DNA of 64,000 bases from an uncultured Porphyromonadaceae bacterium (GCA_947567425.1 CANOLV010000011.1:1-64000), one strand, 5' to 3'. Positions 36,371-43,022 are shown, counted from the first letter of the stretch. The notes: generated by a model from the sequence alone, not told the origin. Made by a program: numbers and translations.

Positions 36371-37669
36371 ATGACACCCAGATACACCACTGCCGAAGAG
36401 GCCGTAAAACTCATAAACTCCTTCGACCACGTATATATCCAAGGCAGCACATCCATACCGGAGGTGCTCATCGACGCACTAACGGCACGTGCTTCCGAGC
36501 TTCAAGGCGTAGAACTATATTCTGCATTCGCGATAGGCCGACGCGACGCGCCATACGCCGAACCTTCCATGCGTGACTCCTTCATACCCAAAAGCATCTT
36601 CATAGCCAACTGCATAAGAAAGGCCGTCAACAGGGGCGACGCACAAATCATACCGGTGCTTCTCGGACAAGCTCCCTCGCTATTCCGCGAAGGATACATC
36701 ACACTTGACGCATCGCTTCTGAATGTGTCTCCGCCAAACAGCGAGGGCTTCTGCAGCTACGGCATATCTGCCGACATGGCGGTGTCGGCCGTGGAATGCT
36801 CTAAAATAAAAATCGCACAGATCAACAAGCAGATGCCGTTCTCCTACGGCGACGCACTGATACACATCTCCCAGCTTGACGCATGCGTGGAAGTCGACGA
36901 ACCGTTGGTAGAAGTTCCGTCCAGCATACCCACGCCGGAAGAGACGAGCATCGGCCGACATATAGCCGAGCTGATTCCCGACGGCGCCACGCTGCAGATA
37001 GGCGTGGGAGGCATACCGAATGCCGTTCTTGATGCCCTCAAAGGCCATCGCGACCTGGGACTCCACACCGAGGCTCTGACCAACGGTGTGCTCCCACTCA
37101 TAAAGAGCGGTGTGATCAACAACACACGGAAACGCATAATGCCCGGCAAGACAACGGCGTCGCTAATACTCGGATCGCGCGATCTCTATGACTATCTCGA
37201 CTACAATGAGGACTTCATAATAAAAGATGTGGCATGGACCAACGACCCCTACATCATACGCCAGAACCCCAAAGTGATGGCAATAAACTCAGCCATAGAA
37301 GTAGATCTGACAGGACAAATATGCGCCGACTCAATCGGCCCGAGAATGTTCTCAGGCGTCGGCGGACAGCATGACTTCATGTACGGAGGTTCGCTGTCGG
37401 AGGGCGGCCGGACATTCATAGCCATGACATCGACCTCTTCTAAAGGTCATTCCAAGATCAAACCGATGCTGACCGAAGGCGCGGGAGTGGTCACTACCCG
37501 GTCGCAAGCACAGTATATCGTCACGGAATACGGCGCGGCGCAGCTCAAAGGCAAAGATCTGGCACAGCGGGCACGCGCACTGATCGACATAGCACATCCG
37601 TCAGTCAGGGAAGAACTCGAAGAAGCGGCCTGCAAACGTTTCGGCTACCGCTTCGTCCATACCCGCTGA
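36371..37669 (+). CDS. Acetyl-CoA hydrolase/transferase family protein
   Basis: The 432-residue CoA-transferase belongs to the Cat1 / 4-hydroxybutyrate CoA-transferase group. GVGGIPNAVLDALKG is the CoA-binding loop, LHTEALTNG carries the expected catalytic Glu near residue 237, and FSGVGGQHDFMYG is typical near 328. In this operon it may move CoA from aryl-acetyl-CoA to acetate or succinate, releasing the aryl-acid and saving the thioester energy. It is the last gene, followed by an 11-bp hairpin. Confidence 0.85.
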   Translation: MTPRYTTAEEAVKLINSFDHVYIQGSTSIPEVLIDALTARASELQGVELYSAFAIGRRDAPYAEPSMRDSFIPKSIFIANCIRKAVNRGDAQIIPVLLGQAPSLFREGYITLDASLLNVSPPNSEGFCSYGISADMAVSAVECSKIKIAQINKQMPFSYGDALIHISQLDACVEVDEPLVEVPSSIPTPEETSIGRHIAELIPDGATLQIGVGGIPNAVLDALKGHRDLGLHTEALTNGVLPLIKSGVINNTRKRIMPGKTTASLILGSRDLYDYLDYNEDFIIKDVAWTNDPYIIRQNPKVMAINSAIEVDLTGQICADSIGPRMFSGVGGQHDFMYGGSLSEGGRTFIAMTSTSSKGHSKIKPMLTEGAGVVTTRSQAQYIVTEYGAAQLKGKDLAQRARALIDIAHPSVREELEEAACKRFGYRFVHTR

Positions 37670-37670
37670 C

Positions 37671-37704
37671 ACACTGCACAGCCTGTCCGGAGTCTGTGCA
37701 GTGT
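37671..37704 (+). terminator. Hairpin ending the Ior operon
   Basis: ACACTGCACAG and CTGTGCAGTGT form a perfect 11-bp stem two bases after the CoA-transferase stop; the following sequence is AT-rich but has no long T run. Confidence 0.55.
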
Positions 37705-37797
37705 TAATATTACTTATAATCCACCGTCAAACCCTCAGTTTGTATATAAAATCCACCTTATTCACAAGTTTGGCACTTCCATTTGGGAAATTTTTTG

Positions 37798-37805
37798 TAA
37801 CTTTG
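37798..37805 (+). promoter_or_regulatory. -7 element of the GT5 N-domain gene
   Basis: TAACTTTG, about 23 bases before the ATG at 37828. TTTG elements are present upstream but at irregular spacing. Confidence 0.45.
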
Positions 37806-37827
37806 CATTTACAAAATGCTTAACTTA

Positions 37828-38637
37828 ATGGACATTAACAAGGTACTTTACATTTCGCAAGAAATAACGCCCTATCTTCCGGAAAATCCCATGTCGGCCT
37901 TAGGTCAGGAACTGCCCCAGGGCATACAGGAGCTTGGATATGAAGTAAGGACATTCATGCCCAAATATGGATGCATCAAAGAGCGCCGCAACCAGCTTCA
38001 CGAAGTAATCCGTCTATCCGGTCTGAATATTGTAATCGACGATTCCGACCATCCCCTCATCATAAAGGTAGCCACGCTGCAACCGACAAGAATGCAGGTC
38101 TACTTTATCGACAACGAGGACTATTTCCTCCGTGGTCAGTCGGCCAAGGATCTTGAGATCAACCTAATGCCCGAGGACAATGACGAGCGTATCATGTTCT
38201 ACGTGCGCGGTGTAGTGGAGACCGTAAAAAAACTGCGCTGGGATCCGACTCTGATCCATTGTTCTGGCTGGGTGACAGCTTTGGCTCCTATATATCTCAA
38301 GAAATTATACTCCGACGATCCGGCATTCAAGAATGCCAAGATCGTATACTCCGTGTTCAACGACGGATTTGAAGGCACTTTGGATCCACGTATGATGGAG
38401 AAACTCGAGATGGAAGGACTGTCAAAAGAAGACCTCGCATCAATAGCATCAGGACCGGTGGATTTCATAACTCTGAACAAGCTCGCCATCGACTATTCAG
38501 ATGCCGTGGTCCAGGCTTCTCCGGAAATCGCTCCCGAACTTCTCGACTATATACAGAAATCAGGCAAACCGTTTCTCCCCTATCCCGGCGAAACCGGTTA
38601 CGTGGAGAAATATGCCAAATTCTACGAATCACTTTAA
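37828..38637 (+). CDS. Glycogen/starch synthase N-terminal (GT5) domain protein
   Basis: About 269 residues (MDINKVLYISQEITPYLPE). The start at 37828 leaves a leader of about 16 bases; the ATG at 37816 would leave about 4. It matches the ADP-glucose-binding N-terminal half of GT5 synthases: KVLYISQEITPY, LGQELPQGIQELGYEVRTFMPKYG and LIHCSGWVTALAPIYLK. The KxGG loop of true synthases is not seen (ENPMSALGQELP instead), and the C-terminal GT-B half is absent. It may be a regulatory or degenerate relative. The gene is complete, with no truncation scar visible. Confidence 0.75.
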   Translation: MDINKVLYISQEITPYLPENPMSALGQELPQGIQELGYEVRTFMPKYGCIKERRNQLHEVIRLSGLNIVIDDSDHPLIIKVATLQPTRMQVYFIDNEDYFLRGQSAKDLEINLMPEDNDERIMFYVRGVVETVKKLRWDPTLIHCSGWVTALAPIYLKKLYSDDPAFKNAKIVYSVFNDGFEGTLDPRMMEKLEMEGLSKEDLASIASGPVDFITLNKLAIDYSDAVVQASPEIAPELLDYIQKSGKPFLPYPGETGYVEKYAKFYESL

Positions 38638-38667
38638 CCCACATTTTAACAGCAATACGCTTTAACA

Positions 38668-40086
38668 ATGAAATTACCACATTTCATATATGCGTCTATC
38701 GTAGGTCTTTTGAGTACGGGATGTGCTGAAAATTCCACCATAGGATCATCGATCGTACAGGACAACGTGAAAATCGTGATCGACTCCGTATTCACCATCA
38801 GCGGACATTCGGTAGAAGTGACCAGCATTCCTGCACGTTCCGACAACCAGCTTCTCGGCCGCTTCGACACCAAAGAGTTCGGCTATATGTCGAGCGACTT
38901 TGTCACACAGTTCATGCCTGCCAATAAAATCTATACCGACGGCGTGACAAGCGCGAACGTCGATTCGATTAAACTCCGCATGTTCATGTCGGAGGGCAAT
39001 TTCGTGGGCGACTCAGTAGCACCCCTCGGTCTTGAGGTGTACAAGCTCAACAAAGCCCTTCCGTCAGACATCAACAGCACGTTTGACCCCACGGACTACT
39101 ACGACACCAACGACAATATCGCCACTAAAATATACACGGCTTCCGTGATGGGTCTCCCCGACTCGGTGGCATCCGTATATACAGGCGACCAAATCAGGGT
39201 GGTCGATGTGAAGATGCCGGACGAACTCGGCAAGGAATTTTTCAACAAATACACCTCTGCCGGAGGAGTAGAACTGTTCAATGACCCGGCGGCGTTTGCC
39301 AAATGGTTTCCGGGAATATATGTCAAAAACAGCTTTGGCTCAGGACGTGTGATGCGGTTCTATGCGACCCGCATGTATATGTACATGCATAAGACCGAAA
39401 AAGTAGAAGTCGTGGAGGATGACAAGACGGTGGAAAAAGACACCACATTCTACATGGTGAACTCATTCCTTGCAGTCACTCCCGAGGTGATCAACAACAA
39501 CAACATAAATGTGCGCCTGAGCGAATCTCTCAAACAGACCGCCGCCTCAAAACCCCTCGCCGTGGCTCCGATAGGCTACGATACGGAAGTGACGATACCC
39601 GTGCAGGATATAGTCAACAAATATAAATCGCAAGCCGGCGACAATAATGTCATAAATACCATGACATTCAAGGTTCCCGCAGTTACAGTCGAGAACGAAT
39701 ATGGCATTGACGTTCCGCAATACATGCTTTTGGTGAAAAAGAGCGAACGTGACGCATTTTTCAACGAAAACAAACTGACCGACAACGTGACATCGTTCTA
39801 TGCGGCTTACAATTCGACCGACAAATGCTATACATTCAGCGGCATGCGCCAGCTCGTGATCGATGCCATCGCAAAGGATCAGAAAGATGGACTTACAGCC
39901 GACGATGCAGCCTATGTGCTGACCCCGGTGTCGCTTGTGACAGAAACAAGCCAGAACGGCTATTACAACACCACAACCACCGTAGTGGCCATCACTCCCT
40001 ACATCGACACTCCGGCAATTGCAGAATTTGACTTCGACAATGCAAAAATTAAGGTGACTTATAGCACACAATCCGCCGCAAATTAG
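38668..40086 (+). CDS. DUF4270 family lipoprotein
   Basis: 472 residues with a lipoprotein signal ending LLSTGC (Cys at residue 19), then a long beta-rich exported domain with the DUF4270 pattern (SIVQDNVKIVIDSVFTISG near residue 30, LGRFDTKEFGYMSSDFVTQF near 71). It lies 30 bases after the GT5-domain gene, an arrangement I recall from other Bacteroidales. Outer-membrane location is likely; function unknown. Last host protein before the prophage. Confidence 0.8.
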   Translation: MKLPHFIYASIVGLLSTGCAENSTIGSSIVQDNVKIVIDSVFTISGHSVEVTSIPARSDNQLLGRFDTKEFGYMSSDFVTQFMPANKIYTDGVTSANVDSIKLRMFMSEGNFVGDSVAPLGLEVYKLNKALPSDINSTFDPTDYYDTNDNIATKIYTASVMGLPDSVASVYTGDQIRVVDVKMPDELGKEFFNKYTSAGGVELFNDPAAFAKWFPGIYVKNSFGSGRVMRFYATRMYMYMHKTEKVEVVEDDKTVEKDTTFYMVNSFLAVTPEVINNNNINVRLSESLKQTAASKPLAVAPIGYDTEVTIPVQDIVNKYKSQAGDNNVINTMTFKVPAVTVENEYGIDVPQYMLLVKKSERDAFFNENKLTDNVTSFYAAYNSTDKCYTFSGMRQLVIDAIAKDQKDGLTADDAAYVLTPVSLVTETSQNGYYNTTTTVVAITPYIDTPAIAEFDFDNAKIKVTYSTQSAAN

Positions 40087-40094
40087 TATCTTTG
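40087..40094 (+). promoter_or_regulatory. -7 element of tRNA-Thr
   Basis: TATCTTTG directly after the DUF4270 stop and 19 bases before the tRNA 5' end; no clear TTTG at -33. Confidence 0.5.
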
Positions 40095-40113
40095 CACTCG
40101 GAAAATATGACCA

Positions 40114-40186
40114 GCCGCAATAGCTCAGTCGGTAGAGCATTTCATTCGTAACGAAAAGGTCGTGGGTTCGAGTCCCACTCGCGGCT
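40114..40186 (+). tRNA. tRNA-Thr (anticodon CGT), prophage attachment site
   Basis: A 73-base cloverleaf: acceptor GCCGCAA/TCGCGGC, D arm GCTC..GAGC, anticodon loop TTCGTAA (anticodon CGT, reads ACG), T arm GTGGG TTCGAGT CCCAC, discriminator T; CCA is not encoded. Two A-C mismatches are present, 31-39 in the anticodon stem and 6-67 in the acceptor. In both, the C is in the 3' half, the part a phage attachment core would supply. The prophage begins right after it. Confidence 0.93.
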
Positions 40187-40192
40187 CCCGCC

Positions 40193-40223
40193 AGTCCCTG
40201 TAAATCGCTGATTTATAGGGACT
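40193..40223 (+). repeat. 14-bp hairpin just inside the prophage end
   Basis: AGTCCCTGTAAATC pairs with GATTTATAGGGACT (one G-T pair) around GCT, then TTTAATTTT. It may terminate the tRNA transcript or form part of the attachment region. Confidence 0.6.
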
Positions 40224-40234
40224 TTAATTTTATC

Positions 40235-40255
40235 AATAAGCAACGAATAAGCAAC
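40235..40255. repeat. Two direct AATAAGCAAC repeats with 11-bp period
   Basis: AATAAGCAAC occurs at 40235-40244 and 40246-40255, one helical turn apart, about 50 bases inside the prophage. Spacing and place suit integrase arm-type or accessory-factor sites. Confidence 0.45.
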
Positions 40256-40263
40256 TTTTACAC

Positions 40264-40295
40264 AAAAACGCGCCTAACCTCTCGGTCGGGCGCGT
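40264..40295 (-). terminator. Intrinsic terminator at the prophage left end
   Basis: ACGCGCC / GGCGCGT, 7 bp, followed on the minus strand by TTTTG. It ends the leftmost phage gene (stop at 40321) before the attachment site. Confidence 0.7.
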
Positions 40296-40320
40296 CCCTC
40301 AGTTCACTTATTACGGATTG

Positions 40321-40785
40321 CTAAAATTTCCTTTTGATATATAGGAAAAGTAGCCACATGAGCGCGGCGATACATACCCCCAGCCCTAACCGGGCTAAGG
40401 CTGTTTCGTACCATTTCTGCGCTGGGGCTTTTTCCTCGGTGCGTTTCTCGTGCTGGGTTCGGTCGGCAGTCACACCGTTAAGCTGCTCACGGTGTCCGGC
40501 GGTTTCCTCAGCTTTTTGGGTTACGCCCTTATTCTGCGCGATACTTCCTTTGTGCTGACCCTTGATATTTTTTACACCCTCAAAGGTTACGTTACCTGCG
40601 CTGTCTATACTTACTTTGCCACCGCCTTCTACAAACTCGATAACTCCGACACCCTCATAGGCTACTGCGGTCTTGGTGGTGTCGGTCGTAGTTTGCTTAT
40701 GCCCGATGGTGTCGACTACGGTCTTGGTGGTGTCAGCATACGACAGACTGCTATCTCGGTCGGTATGTCGAATCTCTGAATTCAT
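40321..40785 (-). CDS. Tail-anchored phage membrane protein, unknown function
   Basis: 154 residues from the ATG at 40785 (MNSEIRHTDRDSS). A longer reading frame to 40860 would translate through an intrinsic terminator and is not favoured. The protein is Thr/Asp-rich, has a Gly-rich middle and charged helical stretch, and ends in one membrane helix (LGLGVCIAALMWLLFLYI) with a KRKF tail. No lipobox or signal is seen. It is the last gene before the attachment site and forms its own unit behind two terminators, as expected of an accessory or lysogeny-expressed gene. Confidence 0.65.
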   Translation of the reverse strand: MNSEIRHTDRDSSLSYADTTKTVVDTIGHKQTTTDTTKTAVAYEGVGVIEFVEGGGKVSIDSAGNVTFEGVKNIKGQHKGSIAQNKGVTQKAEETAGHREQLNGVTADRTQHEKRTEEKAPAQKWYETALARLGLGVCIAALMWLLFLYIKRKF

Positions 40786-40811
40786 TGAATCTTTAGGATT
40801 GAATCTCTCAA

Positions 40812-40840
40812 AATAAAAAAAGGCTGTCCAACGACAGCCC
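40812..40840 (-). terminator. Intrinsic terminator upstream of the tail-anchored protein gene
   Basis: GGCTGTC, loop CAAC as read on the plus strand, GACAGCC, followed on the minus strand by seven T. It lies 27 bases before the 40785 start codon, between promoter and gene. Confidence 0.8.
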
Positions 40841-40913
40841 GGAGCGCAATACATCATCAATATACATCATCAGGGACGCTCCGAATTATGTTACTCCGTT
40901 ATTCAAAAAAAGT

Positions 40914-40962
40914 TCGATAAAAAAACACCGCAACATCAAGCCTAAGCTTAGATGAGCGGTGT
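40914..40962 (-). terminator. Intrinsic terminator downstream of the 40979 promoter
   Basis: ACACCGC / GCGGTGT (7 bp) with an inner CATC / GATG and AAGC / GCTT stem, followed by about seven T on the minus strand. Confidence 0.8.
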
Positions 40963-40973
40963 CCTCTCTCCTT
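40914..40973 (-). ncRNA. Candidate short RNA of about 60 nt (or attenuated leader)
   Basis: A perfect promoter (40979-41010) would start RNA near 40973, which ends at the terminator 60 bases later. The RNA begins with a purine block AGGAGAGAGG and is otherwise mostly the terminator hairpin. It may be a free small RNA or the terminated leader of the gene at 40785. Confidence 0.5.
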
Positions 40974-40978
40974 GAATG

Positions 40979-41010
40979 CAAAGATAGGTCTGATTTCTTG
41001 ATTGTGCAAA
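40979..41010 (-). promoter_or_regulatory. Perfect Bacteroidetes-type promoter after the XRE gene
   Basis: Minus strand: TTTG at 41010-41007, exactly 20 bases, TATCTTTG at 40986-40979. It begins 11 bases after the XRE stop codon. Confidence 0.75.
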
Positions 41011-41020
41011 TAAATCTGAA

Positions 41021-41500
41021 TTATTCGAGGGTGATGCGTTTGCCCAGGGCGGACGCGATGGATGCAAGGATGTCGATGGTGACGGCATACCGGCCGTTCT
41101 CGATGTTCGACAGGTGGGCGTTGCTGATCCCGCAGAGAGGGGCGAGTTGCCGGAGGGTCATTCCCTGCCGTTCGCGCTCGGCCTTTATCATAAGCCCCAT
41201 CCGTTCGCGCTCAGACTGCCGGAACTCCGCCATCGCGTCGGACCGCTTGATCCCGGCCTGTCCGTCCCGGTTCCTGACCAGCGTCTCCGGATGTTCGTCG
41301 GCAAGCCACTGCGCCATCATGCGCATAGCCCTCGCCACGGCCATCGGGTCGGGATTGACCATGTCGTCGAGGAAAGTCACTTTCTGAGTCTCGTTGAACT
41401 GACCTCGGACGAACGTCAGCACGATGCCGAGTTCGGTGTCGGTAAGCACAAAGCCGTCGGCAATCTTCTCCGACGGCTGTAGTATGTATCTGTCTGCCAT
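41021..41500 (-). CDS. XRE-family helix-turn-helix regulator
   Basis: 159 residues. The C-terminal 55 residues are a Cro/CI-type HTH (MIKAERERQGMTLRQLAPLCGISNAHLSNIENGRYAVTID). The N-terminal 100 residues are acidic and helical without a known domain. It follows the small acidic gene at 41503 by 2 bases, making a two-gene unit. It may regulate one of the nearby phage promoters, but it is not placed like a main lysogeny repressor. Confidence 0.8.
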   Translation of the reverse strand: MADRYILQPSEKIADGFVLTDTELGIVLTFVRGQFNETQKVTFLDDMVNPDPMAVARAMRMMAQWLADEHPETLVRNRDGQAGIKRSDAMAEFRQSERERMGLMIKAERERQGMTLRQLAPLCGISNAHLSNIENGRYAVTIDILASIASALGKRITLE

Positions 41501-41502
41501 AA

Positions 41503-41754
41503 TTAGAATCTTGAATAGTACCAGTCGCTCTCATACACGTCCTCCGGCTCTGCATCCTCGTCGTCGGCATCCCATGCCGTGATGACAAGCTTGTAACAGT
41601 CGGCCATGTCGGTGTAGGGGTCTACGCCGTCGTCCACCTTGACCTCTCCCATTAGTTCCTTTTCGGCATACGCCATGGCCTCTTCAAGGGTGTTGAAAGT
41701 TTTGAGGGTTGAAACGTTAGCTTTGTCTTCGTAATTAACTGAGTAAGTAGTCAT
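41503..41754 (-). CDS. Small acidic protein upstream of the XRE regulator
   Basis: 83 residues from MTTYSVNYEDK. The centre has DTLEEAMAYAEKE-like character (NTLEEAMAYAEKELMGEV) and the tail is rich in Asp/Glu with aromatic ends (YESDWYYSRF). The longer frame to 41817 runs into the promoter, so the shorter start is used. It is translated just before the XRE gene and could be its partner. Not a family I recognise. Confidence 0.6.
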   Translation of the reverse strand: MTTYSVNYEDKANVSTLKTFNTLEEAMAYAEKELMGEVKVDDGVDPYTDMADCYKLVITAWDADDEDAEPEDVYESDWYYSRF

Positions 41755-41814
41755 TGTCGTTTTGCAGAGTTTAACGACCTGCGCCGGTCGGTTAGTTGGG
41801 TTATGATTACAATA

Positions 41815-41845
41815 CAAAGGTAGGCATTATTTTCTTTGCTACAAA
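41815..41845 (-). promoter_or_regulatory. Promoter of the 41754-41021 two-gene unit
   Basis: Minus strand: TTTG at 41845-41842, 19 bases, TACCTTTG at 41822-41815. The leader has a CGACC / GGTCG dyad near 41775-41789, a possible operator. Confidence 0.65.
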
Positions 41846-41866
41846 ATATTATAGCAAATATTTTTG
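41835..41866 (+). promoter_or_regulatory. Divergent, overlapping plus-strand promoter match
   Basis: TTTG at 41835-41838, 20 bases, TATTTTTG at 41859-41866. It overlaps the opposite promoter and contains a TTTGCTA / TAGCAAA dyad (41835-41858). Transcripts would run antisense into the gene ending at 41961; no plus-strand gene is seen there. The AT-richness makes chance possible. Confidence 0.35.
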
Positions 41867-41882
41867 TTAATAAAATTTAAAC

Positions 41883-41917
41883 AAAAAATCCCGGCGGTGC
41901 ATCGCGCATGGCCGGGA
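41883..41917 (-). terminator. Intrinsic terminator of the phage late operon
   Basis: TCCCGGC / GCCGGGA stem with a 15-base loop, followed on the minus strand by TTTTTTG, 44 bases after the stop of the 41961 gene. Confidence 0.8.
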
Positions 41918-41960
41918 CTCCTAACTAAAAAATCCAATTATACCAAAATCAACAGTAAGG

Positions 41961-42446
41961 TCAGTTATTGTCCATCGAACACGGACGTGCGTTCGGCCCG
42001 ATGCAGTATTTGCCGGGCGGATAGCTTCTGAATCCTCCGTCGTAGGTCAAGGCCGTTCCGTCGGGCAGGATGAAGCAGTCGCCGTCTATCTTGTGGCATG
42101 TCTCAATATTGGCTTTAATCGAGACCCAATTGTCGTCCAAATGTACATCGTGACGGTGGACCAGGTCGTGGTGGACTTCAAAACGTGAGCTGTCCCTATC
42201 CCACGTAAGTCTGCACTGCCCCAATTTTTGGTAGATCTTAACGCTCTTGCTTGCAACTATCACACTGTCAATGGCACGCCGTGGGGACATCGTGATGTCT
42301 CCTTCGATGACCAAGGCATTCGATAAATCATAGCGTTCGTCATTTTCAGCAACGCCGCCGGCTACCGCTCCGTTGGGGCCGACGGACAGGGATCCTTCTA
42401 CATAGATATTACCTTTCACATAAATATTTACTTTCTTATTTTCCAT
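41961..42446 (-). CDS. Phage protein of unknown function, last gene of the late operon
   Basis: 161 residues from MENKKVNIYVKGNIYVEGS; the longer frame has an arginine-rich out-of-character start. The first half is beta-like with alternating hydrophobics; the second is His/Asp-rich (HHDLVHRHDVHLDD) and ends in a short cysteine-containing tail (YCIGPNARPCSMDNN). Thirteen bases follow the spanin-like gene. No family recognised. Confidence 0.6.
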   Translation of the reverse strand: MENKKVNIYVKGNIYVEGSLSVGPNGAVAGGVAENDERYDLSNALVIEGDITMSPRRAIDSVIVASKSVKIYQKLGQCRLTWDRDSSRFEVHHDLVHRHDVHLDDNWVSIKANIETCHKIDGDCFILPDGTALTYDGGFRSYPPGKYCIGPNARPCSMDNN

Positions 42447-42459
42447 AATTGATTGATTT

Positions 42460-42927
42460 TTAACGTTTGATTTTCCTTGCCAGCCAAGCCACGGCGATGC
42501 AGAGGGCCACGGCCGCCGCCGACAGCGCATAGCCACCGTAGTCCTGCTTCGTCCGCTCCCAGCGGGTCAGCTTCCGCTCCACCGGGTAAGGCACGGGCAC
42601 GGAGTCCTGCTTAATCGATTTCAGGGAGTCGACCACCGACCGCAGACGCTCGTTCTCCGTCTCCAGGGTCCGGTCGCGTACATGGACTATGCGCGTGTCG
42701 ACCCTCAGGGTGTCCCCCTGCTCGTTGACGGTGACCTTGGTCTCCGAGCTTTCCGACTCGCGGGTCGACTCCTTGACCGACTCCTTGACGTTGTCCGACA
42801 CCTCCCTCTCCCGGTCTACATGCTCGGTGGCCACCTCCGCCACCGGCACGTACTCCTTGACCGTCCGGCATCCGTACAGCGCGAAGGCCGACATCACAAG
42901 GAATAATATTGTTGATTTTCTTTGCAT
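42460..42927 (-). CDS. Putative unimolecular spanin (lipoprotein plus C-terminal membrane helix)
   Basis: 155 residues from MQRKSTILFLVMSAF, with a lipoprotein signal ending ALYGC (Cys20), a charged Ser/Glu-rich coiled-coil middle (residues 40-125), and one membrane helix near 132-150 followed by KIKR. An outer-membrane lipid anchor joined to an inner-membrane helix across the periplasm is the u-spanin plan, used to fuse membranes at the end of lysis. It lies next to the endolysin gene, supporting this. No sequence family match was made. Confidence 0.65.
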   Translation of the reverse strand: MQRKSTILFLVMSAFALYGCRTVKEYVPVAEVATEHVDREREVSDNVKESVKESTRESESSETKVTVNEQGDTLRVDTRIVHVRDRTLETENERLRSVVDSLKSIKQDSVPVPYPVERKLTRWERTKQDYGGYALSAAAVALCIAVAWLARKIKR

Positions 42928-42952
42928 GTTTGAAATAATTCCCATATATTTG
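42921..42952 (+). promoter_or_regulatory. Perfect plus-strand promoter within the lysis cassette
   Basis: TTTG at 42921-42924, exactly 20 bases, TATATTTG at 42945-42952. It opposes the late operon and overlaps the start codon region of the spanin gene. Confidence 0.65.
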
Positions 42953-42958
42953 CAGATG

Positions 42959-43022
42959 TAATCCTCGAGGAGAGCGCGACCGTCGGCACAGTATAGGAGA
43001 GAGGTGTCCGGCGGTCTTTTTT
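42959..43022 (+). ncRNA. Candidate antisense small RNA between endolysin and spanin
   Basis: The promoter at 42921-42952 would start RNA near 42959, and an intrinsic terminator ends it near 43022, giving about 64 nt with no reading frame. The terminator is a 9-bp stem GACCGTCGG / CCGGCGGTC plus CAC/GTG past a one-base bulge. Its 14-base purine loop contains GGAGAGAG, and TTTTTT follows. On the minus strand the same hairpin lacks a T tract, so it is not the endolysin terminator. The RNA is complementary to the endolysin-spanin intergenic mRNA. Confidence 0.55.
42978..43022 (+). terminator. Intrinsic terminator of the lysis-cassette small RNA
   Basis: 9-bp GC-rich stem (42978-42986 with 43008-43016) and six T on the plus strand; the T tract overlaps the endolysin stop codon on the other strand. 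Confidence 0.7.

Noticed and set aside
40786-40860. Longer N terminus (MMMYC...) for the tail-anchored phage protein
   Set aside because: It would run through a strong intrinsic terminator hairpin and T tract, and the extension does not match the rest of the protein.
42447-42536. Arginine-rich extension of the last late-operon gene
   Set aside because: It overlaps the C terminus of the spanin-like gene in another frame and gives an unnatural Trp/Arg/Pro-rich start.
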